From: Smittium culicis
Taxonomy: Eukaryota; Kickxellomycota; Harpellomycetes; Harpellales; Legeriomycetaceae
Assembly (NCBI GenBank): GCA_001970855.1
Contig: LSSN01000093.1
Coordinates: 1-47,935, forward strand
DNA: 47,935 nucleotides
Direction of reading: 5' to 3'
The notes under the pieces were generated by a model that did not search any database, was not told where the DNA came from, and was given only the letters and a program-made list of their open reading frames with translations. A program made the translations under genes and the position numbers. Positions 1-10,038 of this stretch are shown one piece after another; positions within the stretch are counted from its first letter, which is position 1, and every line of letters starts with the position of its first letter.

Positions 1-546
1 TGTAAAAACTTACTCAAAAGCAGGGAAATTTTATGGTTACACAGAAGATATTATTTATAAATTAAGGTTTTTAGATTTGAGATAAATTATTTAAGAGATG
101 AAATGAGGAATAAAAAAATAAAATGTATAAAGTTTCAGGCTGTGAAGTGAACAAGTTTTTGGGCAAAAAGATGAGCAGGGCGGAAATATATTAGATAAAC
201 AAAAGTGAGACAAAAAGAACTTTGAGGTTTGAAGAGTTGTGTAAAAAATGTCTTTAGTTACTGAAGCACAAAAACAGCGGTAAAAAGTAGAAACAAAAGC
301 AGGCAAAGGTTCACAATAGTTTTAATAGGAACATAAAAGTGCTGCTATTATTAGAGAAACGGAATTTTGGCCACAGAAATCAGCAGCTTATTTTAAAATG
401 CCCCAATAAAGCATACTCGCAATTCATTTTTCTGGGCCCTTATATAGTCACAGCTATAAGCCGTATTGTACCATTCCCAGTTTCTTTTTCAATTTACCTC
501 TTTATCCCTTTCGCTTTACAAGCCATATATCGAAAATCTACTAATA
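1..546. other. 5' spacer and ATE1 upstream region
   Basis: I see no gene here. Short open frames exist on both strands (for example 91-306 minus) but they are hydrophobic/aromatic low-complexity translations of AT-rich DNA with no family resemblance. The stretch from about 430 to 546 is T/C-rich on the + strand, as is usual just upstream of a fungal start codon, so it probably holds the ATE1 promoter and 5' UTR. Confidence 0.5.
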
Positions 547-2553
547 ATGGGAGATGATAGTATAAACGACTCTAAAGACAACAGCATACTGATTTTAAAT
601 ACTCTTTCTTCAACCTCCAGATGCGGGTACTGCAAAAGAACCGAATACTCGCGAATTTTGGGAATGAGATCTCCTTCGCTTAAAATCAAGGCAAATACCT
701 CTACTATCAGATATAGTCCTTTACTTAATCAATTTTTTTAGCTAACCTCTATAAAAACGGTTTTAATTTATAATAAAGGATTATCAAGACCTATGCGATA
801 AAGGGTGGAGAAGGTACTAACATTAATCTCATCGCCTGAATAAGTACCGCTAACCTAATCGAAACCATACAATTTTAACTCGGTACATTTTTTTATTATT
901 TCAATAGGTCGGGCTGTACGATATATAAATTAGATTTCAGCAGTTGCTGTTGCCCATACTACACTATACGGTAAAAAAAAAATCACACCATAAGACCTCC
1001 TGTTAACCATATATATATATTTATGATAACTTGTTTTAAACATATCAATTGTAGCTGTTTAGCAACAGAGTTTATACTATCAAAAAAGCACAAAAAAACA
1101 CTGAGACAAATGGTTAAATATGCTGAAAATATCACTGAACAAGAGGAAACGAGGTAATTAAGTTACTGAAAAAAATAGACAGTTATGTAGAATAAAATGT
1201 TAAAATTCATATTATTTAACGAAAAATGTAACGATTCATATAGCGACGAAAAAAATTTAGGCAAAGAGCTGAACCAGATAGAAACGTATATACGCAACTG
1301 CAAGGCTAAAAGCCCTGAGCATAGGCTGGAAGTAAGATGAGCGAATACATATTTATACTTATTATACTATTAAAGATTCTTGTAATTTGATGGTGTTTTA
1401 CTGTTTTATCTATACCTAAAGATTCGAATAGAAAAGGCATCATTTAGCAGCGAAAAATTTGAAATTTTTAAAAAGTACCAACAAAAAATCCATCAAGAAA
1501 ATGAGAGCGATATTACGGCAAGGGGATTCCTTTCGTTTCTGTGCCAAAGTCCTTTCAACGTAATGTGTTTATACATTTATTTTCCCAATTATACGCTTTT
1601 TTTCTTATTTTGTATCCTATGTATATAAACCTACTAAATTAAAAAAAAAAAAAACAATATTAGTACCAAGAATTCGAATCAAGTCCAAAAGATGTGTATG
1701 GCCTGAATCATTATGGAGCATACCATATGAACTATTATTTAGACGATGTGCTAGTAGCTGTTGGAGTTCTAGACATTATGCCGAAATGTGTGTCTTCAGT
1801 ATATCTGTTTTATGATCCTGAGTACTCGCATTTGTCGCTTGGAAGCTATAGTGCGCTAAAAGAAGTTAGCCTAGTCCAAAATTTATCAAAATATTTACCA
1901 GAGCTGAAGTATTACTACTTAGGTATGTACCAAAAATAATAACTCATCTGTACATCAATTTTATAAATTCAAGATTTTTAAATCATTAATAAACACAAAA
2001 AAAAAGAGTAAGAGTATTAATGACATTTGTCGAAATGAAACAATAGGATACCATATACCTAATTGTCCAAAGATGGTCTATAAAACGCAATTCCGACCTT
2101 ATGAAATGCTTGATGTGGTAAGCCAACATCCATATATTACTAGATATTAATGTTTGTTATATGTAGGAATGAGAAAGGGTGGGGCATATTTAAAAAATAA
2201 AAACTATGATTGATTGCCTTGAATAGGTTCAAGATATATACGTTAGTTCAGAGATTTGCGAGCCGTTAGTGAAGAAGTATGAGCATTTTACTACGTTTAT
2301 TCCGGATAATACGAGTGGTAAGCTGATATACCGGGAGAGATTAAATGACGTTTTGGAGGTGAAGCCGGGGATGGACATTTCTAGACTGACGGATGAAGAC
2401 TGGGATACTATCAACAATAAAGTGATACAGATAAATGGGCAAAAGATATTTGCGCATTACATATACCAGTTCTTTCCTATTGAGGAGCCGCTAGGGATGG
2501 TTTATAGTGGGATTGGAAAAGAATTATTTAATAGGATAGATTTTCAGCTTTAA
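547..2553 (+). CDS. ATE1: Arginyl-tRNA--protein transferase (ATE1), nine exons
   Basis: Transfers arginine from Arg-tRNA to acidic N-termini, feeding the Arg/N-degron pathway. The reconstructed protein is 407 residues, somewhat shorter than the roughly 500 of yeast and animal enzymes. Exons: 547-690, 779-813, 908-970, 1055-1153, 1244-1331, 1422-1559, 1664-1922, 2047-2117, 2227-2553; all phases close. The N-terminal ATE domain shows C26-G-Y-C29, then GMRSPS, DYQDLCDKGWRRSG and a Cys triplet at 73-75 followed by PYYTIR, matching the family's CGYC...GWRRSG...CCPQYTIR pattern. The C-terminal domain shows LVAVGVLDIMPKCVSSVYLF, YDPEYSHLSLGSYSALKE, and YYLGYHIPNCPKMVYKTQFR split over exons 7 and 8. 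The start is the ATG at 547; an in-frame ATG at 466 only adds an aromatic/serine-rich translation of pyrimidine-rich leader. Intron 1 (691-778) has a GC donor. Identification is certain; the exact N-terminus is less so. Confidence 0.95.
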
Positions 2554-2800
2554 AAAAGTTTATTGTTTTAAAAATCACAATTTAAAAAAAAGAGGGGTAT
2601 GTGCGTGTTTGGATATTGAAAGCAAATAAAAGATGATTAAGTATACACTAAAAGCCATAATTTATACATACTTTTATTTTTTTTTTATAATAAACTATTT
2701 TTTTTGGGGGGGGGGGCAAGGAAAAGTTAAATTTTTATTTAAGGATTAAGGATGATAATTTAAAGAGGTAAGGGGGATGGTTGTGAGGAGTGGTGGTAAG
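2554..2800. other. Convergent 3' spacer with poly-G run
   Basis: This 247 bp spacer separates the converging ATE1 and bL28m genes and must hold both 3' ends. It contains T-rich tracts and an uninterrupted run of 11 G at 2706-2716, which is striking in such AT-rich DNA. Confidence 0.5.
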
Positions 2801-3202
2801 TTAATTTTTTTTAGCTTTAGTTTTGGTTTTAGTTTTGGATATGGGAGTGGGAGTGGGTCTGGGGTTGATATTTTTAGCAGCGAGTATTTGGGCTTTGAGG
2901 GCGAGGGCAGTTTTACCGCCAATTTCCTCGTCCTTAGTTTTGATGAGGTAGTTGTCGAGACCGCCTTTCTTATCGATGGTTCTTAGGCAGCTGGTAGTGA
3001 CTTTGAGTTTTGTCGACTTGCCAAGAGTTTCGGAGTAGAGATTGACGAACTGGATGTTGGGGAGCCATAAACGGTGTGTTTTATGGTTAGATTTGGGCTT
3101 GTTGTAGCCAAACTTGATTGTTTTGCCGCCAAACATGCCATCGAGAGACAATTGCCATTTGCGGACAGGACGGACTTTGAGCACTCGTTCAGCTAACGAC
3201 AT
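2801..3202 (-). CDS. Mitochondrial large-subunit ribosomal protein bL28m
   Basis: A structural protein of the mitochondrial 54S/39S large ribosomal subunit (the family of yeast Mrpl24 and bacterial L28). The single-exon ORF is 133 residues. The L28 signature is clear: a basic N-terminus with RPVRKWQLSLDGMFGGKTIKFG, then KTHRLWLPNIQFVNLYSETL and GKSTKLKVTTSCLRTIDKKG followed by GLDNYLIKT. The C-terminal tail is lysine/threonine/proline-rich and low complexity (PRPTPTPISKTKTKTKAKKN). There is no long cleavable presequence; the basic start MSLAERVLKVRPVRK may be enough for import. It converges on ATE1 and is divergent from SEC24 across a 2.1 kb spacer. The bL28 identity is strong; the choice of the mitochondrial form rests on the KTHRLWLPN and LKVTTS features and the nuclear eukaryotic context. 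Confidence 0.88.
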   Translation of the reverse strand: MSLAERVLKVRPVRKWQLSLDGMFGGKTIKFGYNKPKSNHKTHRLWLPNIQFVNLYSETLGKSTKLKVTTSCLRTIDKKGGLDNYLIKTKDEEIGGKTALALKAQILAAKNINPRPTPTPISKTKTKTKAKKN

Positions 3203-3617
3203 TGCTTAATTGTATTATTAAAGTTTTTATTATTTTTAGATTCTTAGATATGCTACCGTCGATTTTAATGAATTCGAATTTAGTTGTTTATTCAGTCTTT
3301 TAGAAAGTTTGACTATAATTTTTAAGTTACTCTAAATATATCTTAGTAGCAATTTTTTCTAGATTGTTAAGATTAATCTTTACTGTATTTTTTTTTAAAT
3401 GTTAAACTTTTGGTGTCGATGATTTGATCCAACAAATTAGAGCATCTAGTAAGTGGATGACTGGCTAATGTTATGGATGAAGTAAATGATGAAAATTTTA
3501 TAGGCAGATAAAATCGTATCAATATTAAGGGATACTGGTACGGCCAATAAAGAATGAGACCAAATAATAATAGAAAGCTATTGGCTATTTCTTAAACTAG
3601 AATAGAACTTGACTTGA

Positions 3618-3806
3618 CCCTTTCACGGGCGGCAGACTAATTTTGGTCATCTAAATATAGCCAACTATATTCAATTATAATACTTTAATCCCAAAGCCTT
3701 ATGAGCTATTGGTATTTTGTATTGTAACAGCAAATAATAAACTTGCTTAAAATTCATAAACGAATAAAAAAAATGATTTTTTCTAAGATTTTTGGACGGG
3801 AAAGGG
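3618..3806 (+). mobile_element. piggyBac-like MITE, copy A (189 bp)
   Basis: The left end is CCCTTTCACGGGCGG and the right end TTGGACGGGAAAGGG, an imperfect inverted repeat. The flanks are TTGA and ATAA, decayed from a TTAA target duplication. Internal landmarks shared with the other copies are AAATATAGCCAAC, TTCAATTA, CTTTAATCCC, ATTGGTAT and AGCAAATAATAAACTTGCTT. It has no coding capacity. Confidence 0.8.
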
Positions 3807-4172
3807 ATAATAGTGTATAAAATAGAGATAAGCAATTCCTCTTTCTTCAAACACGCAGTATAATTGCAGCGTTTATTCTGAATAAGAAACAGAGCGTCAA
3901 ACAGCCACGATTGCTCTGAATACTAAGAGGGGAAATCCTTAAACGGCACTCTATAGTTGAAAAAAAAGGCCTTTAAAAGTGCAATCATGAAGCTCTTCTG
4001 TAGAACCAAACTTTCGCATGCAAAAAAAAAAAGAAAACAGTATTACTGTGCGATCTGCCAGAAACAAAAGGCGAGGATGGCAAAGTAAGGCATATTACGC
4101 TATAAGGCTAATCAGCCAAATCTCTACGCCAAAAAAATCGCCTACAAGGCTTGTGTTGAAAGCGCTTAAAAT

Positions 4173-4532
4173 ATTGGCTGAGCCTCGATGAAGTCTGGCT
4201 CCCGTATGAGCCAACAGGTTGCCTCATCTATTAATTAAGAGTATTTACTGGCCCATTTATATTTCGCCGAGAATCAATATTCCCTACCAATAACCTCATA
4301 GCTACAAGATTCTCAAAATTAGATCAAGCCCAAAAAAATAAAAAACGCTAATTACTGGCTCCACTTGGCACTATCTAAAAAATTAGCTAGCTATTGGTGG
4401 AAGATTGCACGGCTTAGTGATGAGATATAAAGATAATCGGGCTATTGGAGGCGCGATTTAATGCAGGTGCTTATTGGCTCAATTGAAGCTGTAAATTGAA
4501 CTGAAATCGCATCTTACATTGATTCGGCCAAT
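4173..4532. promoter_or_regulatory. CCAAT-box cluster upstream of SEC24
   Basis: ATTGG occurs at 4173, 4393, 4443 and 4473 and CCAAT at 4287 and 4528, six pentamers in 360 bp; three of the ATTGG sites are part of CTATTGG or TTATTGG. In fungi this pentamer is the binding site of the HAP/NF-Y complex. That these sites control SEC24 or bL28m is inference. Confidence 0.35.
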
Positions 4533-5125
4533 AATTTAATAGTTGTGGCTCACATCTTTGCTGTTGAATGATGATTTGCTGATAAAATGGACTGCGAGCG
4601 AATAGGACGCATATATAAACAGAGTGCTGAGTTTAATAAATAGAACACATATTGCTACTGGCTGGAGTATGAGCAGTTCAATATTATGGAGTGTAGTGGT
4701 TGGCTATATAAATTTAATGTGCATTTGGCGAATAGAGTGTCGTTTGTGGGTCTTGGACGAAGAAGCTAGCCTCTGAAGCAGCGAATCATATGAGGCGGAA
4801 GGAGACAGCCATTTAACAAAAGACAAAACGGATCAATAGGAGAAGCGAGAAAATAGGCAGAAGAGAGACTAATTAGAGCCGAAATAGCGAAGGAAAGAAA
4901 CCAGCAATGATAGTTTAGGTTTCTGTGGCTTTTTATAAGGCCCTCAAAAATAGAAGCCTATACTTGCTCTGCTTTTCTGTACGCTGTAAATTTCATCAAT
5001 CTGTTTTACAGCTTTTATCTTTTCTTATTAATCTAAATTTAATCCATTGCTTTTCCTTTACAATTCTAGCCCGTTTTTTTTATTCATCTAGTTTTGTAAC
5101 CTGCAATTGCATATACTCGATACCT

Positions 5126-5286
5126 ACTTATCTCTCCCCTTAGCTCTCCAACACTCCCCCCCATACTCTCTCTACTTGATTCTAAATTCTAAATTCTCTA
5201 TACTCCAATTCTCTACCGATAATACACCTATATATCCACCGCCGATATCCCTCCCATTAAAACATCCCAGTGTAACAGGCCCCCTT
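5126..5286 (+). promoter_or_regulatory. C/T-rich core promoter tract of SEC24
   Basis: The + strand is dominated by C and T immediately upstream of the SEC24 start (for example TCTCTCCCCT, CACTCCCCCCC, CTCTCTCTAC), a composition common at fungal transcription start regions. No TATA box is evident close to the start codon. Confidence 0.4.
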
Positions 5287-5309
5287 CACCTCATACCTTA
5301 ATTCGCAGC

Positions 5310-8300
5310 ATGAACAACCAAAACCCCACTCCCCCCCAAAATAATGATGGTGCTTATGATCCCTCAAAAAGAACTGGTTTCTCCAGCCCTATCCAAAACG
5401 CCCAGCCTATCTCTAACCAATTTAAGCATGGTGTTCCCCAAAATAACCCAATGAGACCCGTTGCCCCTTCCCAACAAACTGGTTTTGGCTTCAACTCACG
5501 AACCAACTCTCCTACTCCTAACATTTCCCAAAATGCCTCTCCTGCCATTCCTAAAGGCCCTCCTCACAATCCCTTTTTAAATAGCCCCAGACCCTCGAAT
5601 CAGCCTAGACCCTCACACCCCCCTCGCCCAGTAATCCACATGCCCAACTCTCTCCCACAAAACTCCCCCCAACAAAACCAACAACATCGAATCATGTCCC
5701 CAAACCCAAACTTACCTAACCAAAATATCCCCCAAAACCAGCTTAATTACCAACAAAATTTTCAAAACATGCCCCAAGCCCATAATAGCCCCAGCAATCG
5801 CCCCCCAGCCCCTAACACAACTACAAATCGCCCTCCTCCTGTCAAACCCCCAATGAACCGTCCGCCTTCTACTTCTCATTTTCCCCAAAATCAACAGTCC
5901 CCTCTACAACAGCCTCAAATGACCCCCACTCAAAACTTATCTTCCGCTTTCTCCCAAGATCCAAACATCCAACCTAATCAACACCAAAAACGAAGACAGT
6001 ACCCAACCCAACTGTCTAACGCTTACACTAATGCCCCAATATCTAACATCCCCAATTCTATCCCAAGAAACTCTCTTCCCAGCCAACACTCCGCCAAAAA
6101 TGCTAACATCCCTCCTACCCCAAACTCTAATAACAACGATTTCCCTACTGTCGGAAACGACTTATTTGTCCCTGGCGACGCTAGAGCTCACATGCCCCCA
6201 CCTGTCAACCGTGTCTCTTCTCCTTCAAATATGTCCGACTCCTCCAAACAGCAATACCCTAGCATTAATCGATATCCTAGCTCCCAAAGCTACTCTGACC
6301 CTATTAACCCCCCACAAAACCCCCAAGCCCCTGTCGATTACTTAAACAACCAAATGGGCTCTATGAACTTTGGTGCCATGAACCAACAAACTCAAATCTC
6401 TGAATTAGTTGGCCATCCCCCAATCTATGATATCAAAAACCCTACCCCTTTAGTCAAACTCCCCCCTGGAATCCCTGTTGTTCCTTCGGAAACTCATTGG
6501 TGCCCCCCTGAACACCAACGCTGCACCCTCTACTCCATCCCCAAAACTGATAAATTGCTTAAAAAATCTAAACTGCCATTTGGTCTCTTAGTTACCCCCT
6601 ATTTAAAACAAAACGACATCCCTGACCCCCCAACTGTCACTGAAATTGTTCGCTGCAGACGCTGCAGAGCTTATATCAACCCTTACGTCACCTTCATTGA
6701 AGGCGGCAGAAGATGGAAATGTAATCTATGCCTCCTCACTAACGACGTTCCCCTTTTCTTCGATTATGACACCTTTTCCCAACAAACCCGTGACCGATGG
6801 TCCCGTGCTGAGCTTTTAAACTCTGTTGTAGAATTCGTTGCCCCTGCTGATTACATGGTAAGACCCCCAATGCCGCCTGTTTATCTTTTTGTCATAGATG
6901 TCAGCTTCCCTGCTGTTCAGCTGGGCGCCCCCGAAATTATTGGCCAAACTATCCTTGAATTTTTGGATAAGCTCCCCAATGACGACGAAAGAACTAAAGT
7001 TGCATTCATCACTACCGACTCTGCCCTTCATTTCTACACCATCAAACCAGGCCAGGCTGATCCTCAAGTCTACGTCGTTGCTGACTTTGACTCTGTCTTT
7101 TTGCCATCTCCAAACGACATCTTAGTTAACTTATCCGAGTGCAGAGAAGGCATTAAAACTTTGGTAAGCAGACTCGGCTCAATGTACTCAAAGAATACCT
7201 CTGTTGGTAACACATTAGGTCCAGCTCTCTTAGCTGCTCAAAAAATTCTAAACTCAATCGGTGGTAAAGTTGTTGTTTTCCAGAGCTCTGCTCCTACCGA
7301 TGGTGATGCCTCTATAAACATTCGCGAAGAAACTAAAGTACTTGGCACTCCTGCTGAATCTGAGGCCCTTAAACCTAACAATAATTGGTATAAAACTTTT
7401 GCTGCTGACTGCTCACGCGTTCAAATTGCGTTCGATATGGTATATATTGGACACCAATCTATGGACTCCCAAACTAGCGTTTGTTTGGCCCGCTTTACCG
7501 GTGGTTCAGTCTTTTATTACCCAACATTCATGATCAACCGTGAACAAGAAGTCACTAAATTCAAATCTGAAATGATAAATCACTATTCTCAAAGAATCGG
7601 TATGGAAGCCGTGCTTAGAGTTAGAGTTTCTCGCGGTTTGAAATTGACAAATTACTACGGCCACTTCTTCCTAAGATCTTTGGATCTGTTGGCATTGCCA
7701 ATTGTTATACCGAACCACTGCTATGCAATTGATCTTGAAATCGAAGAAACTCTTACTGCAAACACCGTTTATTTCCAAACAGCACTCTTACACACATCTG
7801 CTAACGGCGAACGCAGAATTCGCGTTATTACAACAGCGATCCCTACAACCGAAAATATTCACAACGTTTTCCATCATGCTGACCAAGTTGCCATTTCTGC
7901 TTTGCTAGCAAAGAAAGCAGTTGACAGAGCTCTAACATCAAAACTTGAAGATGCTAGAGAAGCTTTACAATATAAACTTTTCGAAATGTTGTCTGCATAC
8001 AAGAGCGAATGCACCCAATCAATGAACGGAGCAACAACTGTTATGCGCTTACCAAAGAATTTGATCCTACTTCCATTTTTGATGCTATCTATACTAAAAA
8101 GCACATCGTTGAGACCAGGAAATACTGTTAACTTTGGCCAAAGAGTTCTTGCAATTTCTCAAATGATTACTCTATCGCCTGAAATAATGTTCAATTCGAT
8201 TGTAGTTCCAAAAATGTACGCCTTGGTTAATGGCGAAGATTACGAAACATCTATATATCCTGTCTACCCAACTGCAGAATTTCTTTCATACAAAGGAGTG

Positions 8301-8657
8301 TTTTTGCTACATGATGGTCAAAATGTATTCTTATGGATTGGTAAAGAAGCTGACGTCGGCGTTTTGCATAACCTACTTGGCACCGACAATATACATGCTC
8401 TGAACTCTGGCGTTTCAACGTTGCCAATAATCGAAAGCTCGCCATTAAATAAGTATGTAAACCAACTATTAGAAAATATATCAGCTGAAAACCGAGGCCT
8501 ATGGAGCCCAATGTTTTATATTTGCAAGGAGAGTGGCGATCCATTGATCAAAATGTGGATGTACCAGAAACTCGTTCTTGATAGAGACCCAAGCTTACCC
8601 AGCTACCAAATGTTTATTAGCGAATTTAGGGATAAGGTCAACCGCAACAGCTTTTAA
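5310..8657 (+). CDS. SEC24: COPII coat protein Sec24
   Basis: Cargo-binding subunit of the inner COPII coat, which pairs with Sec23 on Sar1-GTP at ER exit sites. The intronless ORF encodes 1115 residues. Residues 1-400 are a disordered Pro/Asn/Gln/Ser-rich region. The zinc finger follows with C449-x2-C452 and C471-x2-C474 in the contexts VRCRRCRAYINPYVTFI and RRWKCNLC. The trunk domain begins near 515 (PPMPPVYLFVIDVS), the beta-sandwich near 765 (LRVRVSRGLKLTNYYGHFF), the all-helical domain near 852 (HHADQVAISALLAKKAVDRA) and the gelsolin-like domain near 981 (GVFLLHDGQNVFLWIGKEA). All five expected domains are present, so the gene looks intact. The first 1.1 kb or so is very C-rich and G-poor on the coding strand, while the last third uses A/T-rich codons. 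Which Sec24 subfamily member it is cannot be judged from one sequence. Confidence 0.95.
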   Translation: MNNQNPTPPQNNDGAYDPSKRTGFSSPIQNAQPISNQFKHGVPQNNPMRPVAPSQQTGFGFNSRTNSPTPNISQNASPAIPKGPPHNPFLNSPRPSNQPRPSHPPRPVIHMPNSLPQNSPQQNQQHRIMSPNPNLPNQNIPQNQLNYQQNFQNMPQAHNSPSNRPPAPNTTTNRPPPVKPPMNRPPSTSHFPQNQQSPLQQPQMTPTQNLSSAFSQDPNIQPNQHQKRRQYPTQLSNAYTNAPISNIPNSIPRNSLPSQHSAKNANIPPTPNSNNNDFPTVGNDLFVPGDARAHMPPPVNRVSSPSNMSDSSKQQYPSINRYPSSQSYSDPINPPQNPQAPVDYLNNQMGSMNFGAMNQQTQISELVGHPPIYDIKNPTPLVKLPPGIPVVPSETHWCPPEHQRCTLYSIPKTDKLLKKSKLPFGLLVTPYLKQNDIPDPPTVTEIVRCRRCRAYINPYVTFIEGGRRWKCNLCLLTNDVPLFFDYDTFSQQTRDRWSRAELLNSVVEFVAPADYMVRPPMPPVYLFVIDVSFPAVQLGAPEIIGQTILEFLDKLPNDDERTKVAFITTDSALHFYTIKPGQADPQVYVVADFDSVFLPSPNDILVNLSECREGIKTLVSRLGSMYSKNTSVGNTLGPALLAAQKILNSIGGKVVVFQSSAPTDGDASINIREETKVLGTPAESEALKPNNNWYKTFAADCSRVQIAFDMVYIGHQSMDSQTSVCLARFTGGSVFYYPTFMINREQEVTKFKSEMINHYSQRIGMEAVLRVRVSRGLKLTNYYGHFFLRSLDLLALPIVIPNHCYAIDLEIEETLTANTVYFQTALLHTSANGERRIRVITTAIPTTENIHNVFHHADQVAISALLAKKAVDRALTSKLEDAREALQYKLFEMLSAYKSECTQSMNGATTVMRLPKNLILLPFLMLSILKSTSLRPGNTVNFGQRVLAISQMITLSPEIMFNSIVVPKMYALVNGEDYETSIYPVYPTAEFLSYKGVFLLHDGQNVFLWIGKEADVGVLHNLLGTDNIHALNSGVSTLPIIESSPLNKYVNQLLENISAENRGLWSPMFYICKESGDPLIKMWMYQKLVLDRDPSLPSYQMFISEFRDKVNRNSF

Positions 8658-9064
8658 TTAATCTTGATTTTTCATTTTACTCTTACTTTCTATTATTACT
8701 ATTTTCAAGCTAGTTTATTTACATCTTCATACTGCTTTTTTCTTTTACCCTGTTTGGTTTATTGAATTCTTTTTTTTTAATTTTTTATAAATACAAATTC
8801 TATTATTATCACTTATTATACTCAAAAAAAAAATTAATAGATATATATATAAATTGTAGATTGAACATGATTTCACTTGAACTATATCTAATTTATTTTT
8901 TTTTTATTAGAATGGATATTTATTTTGCAGTATATGATAAAACTAATGACAAGTATTGTCTGTTATGTTGGTAATAACTAGTTTTGGACTTCGACGCATA
9001 TGTATGTACAGTTGATTTTTTAGTTTATTAGGCAAAAGCGGAGTTTGATTTAGATATCATATAT
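8658..9064. other. Convergent 3' spacer
   Basis: AT-rich spacer between the converging SEC24 gene and the basic-protein gene. A 70-codon + strand ORF (8762-8974) is Phe/Tyr/Ile/Lys-rich AT translation and not convincing. I see nothing else. Confidence 0.5.
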
Positions 9065-10038
9065 TCAGTCTTTTTCTCTTCTTTTCCGCTTCTTCTTTTT
9101 CGACTTGCTCTTCTCTCTTTCTCTTCTTTTCAGTTTTTTTCTCGCTTTCCTATCGCTGCTATCGGATGAATCCGTGTCAGACCTCGACTCGCCCTTTTTA
9201 TCTCGCGCGCTTTTCCGCACATTTGATCGATCCTCCCGGGTATCGTCACCGCCAACACCACCAATATGGCTCGAGAATACCGAGTTTAAGTGCGAGTTTC
9301 CCGTAGACCCGCGCCCGCGCACTTTGGGAGCGGGAGTTTTTTTACCGCTGCTTTTGCCATCGCGGTAAGTGGTTGTTTCACCGCCTGACAATGGCGAATC
9401 GCTAAATTTGGCTGCATGATCGGTATCGCTGCTTTTGTGAGTCGGTGCGGCTAATCGAGGTTCCTGATCTTTATTTTTGTAAATATATGTATGTATTTAA
9501 TATATTATTGAATTTTTATTTCGAAATTTGGTTTTGTGTATATGCACAATAAATGATTTGAGCTTTAAAAAGAGGTACCTAAATCTTTTGATTTCTTTTG
9601 CGCAATTAGTAGATTTTGGTTATGCATATGTGTCGAAGTGAGTATGCTGTTCAAAAACCTCTTGTTTGCACGCGGTGGTAACTTGGGGGTGGAGTCATTC
9701 TTCCTTATATCTTCCTCGCTTTTATAGAAGCAATCATCAAAGTTACAGAAATGCGAATATAGAAGGCATAAAAAAGACAAAGATATTAAAAAAGATACGA
9801 CGGCTTACTCGGGGATGGTTTTGTAAGTACTGAATCCATACTTTTCGTACTGCGCATACTCCTCGATGGCTTCGGCTTCTATCAGTCTTGAAATATCACG
9901 ATCGAAATTGGTGCTCGTACCGCCACATACCAACTTTTCATCCTGAGCTCCATTTAAGTTTTTATCGGCTGATGGCGATGCCTGCAGCAGCTTAGATACA
10001 ATACTGTCCAAAACGGACTTTCTGCTTTTCCCGTTCAT
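9065..10038 (-). CDS. Unnamed basic nuclear-type protein, three exons
   Basis: I do not recognise the family with confidence. Splicing 10038-9809, 9718-9579 and 9468-9065 (introns of 90 and 110 nt, phases 2 and 1, GT-AG) gives 257 residues. The N-terminal part contains IEAEAIEEYAQYEKYGF and STYKTIPDEEDIRK; the middle contains PPRANKRFLNSILTSTHMHN, a motif (NKRFL...I..T..HN) that I have the impression recurs in uncharacterised nuclear proteins. The last third is Gly/Ser-rich, then a Ser/Asp patch (SRSDTDSSDSSD), then an almost pure Lys/Arg/Glu tail (KLKRREREKSKSKKKK) that would act as a nuclear localisation or RNA-binding tail. A role in splicing or RNA metabolism is a guess from composition only. 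Joining the exons removes stops in all three frames and keeps the NKRFL motif intact, which supports the model. The gene converges with SEC24. Confidence 0.65.

Larger units (their letters stand above)
3203..5309. other. Divergent bL28m/SEC24 spacer
   Basis: This 2.1 kb spacer has no credible gene. It contains one TTAA-type MITE (3618-3806), then about 1 kb that is visibly less AT-rich than other spacers and has a cluster of CCAAT/ATTGG pentamers (4173-4532), and ends in a C/T-rich tract before SEC24. The small + strand ORFs at 4925-5143 and 5107-5301 are translations of that tract. Confidence 0.55.

Noticed and set aside
91..306. 71-codon minus-strand ORF
   Set aside because: Phe/Ser/Cys-rich low-complexity translation without a family pattern.
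466..546. In-frame ATG extension of ATE1
   Set aside because: The added residues are aromatic/serine-rich translation of pyrimidine-rich leader; the ATG at 547 gives a family-like N-terminus.
4925..5301. Two short + strand ORFs before SEC24
   Set aside because: They translate the C/T-rich promoter tract into Leu/Ser/Pro-rich strings; no conservation visible.
9105..9368. 87-codon + strand ORF
   Set aside because: It is the antisense shadow of the Lys/Arg/Ser-rich exon at 9065-9468.
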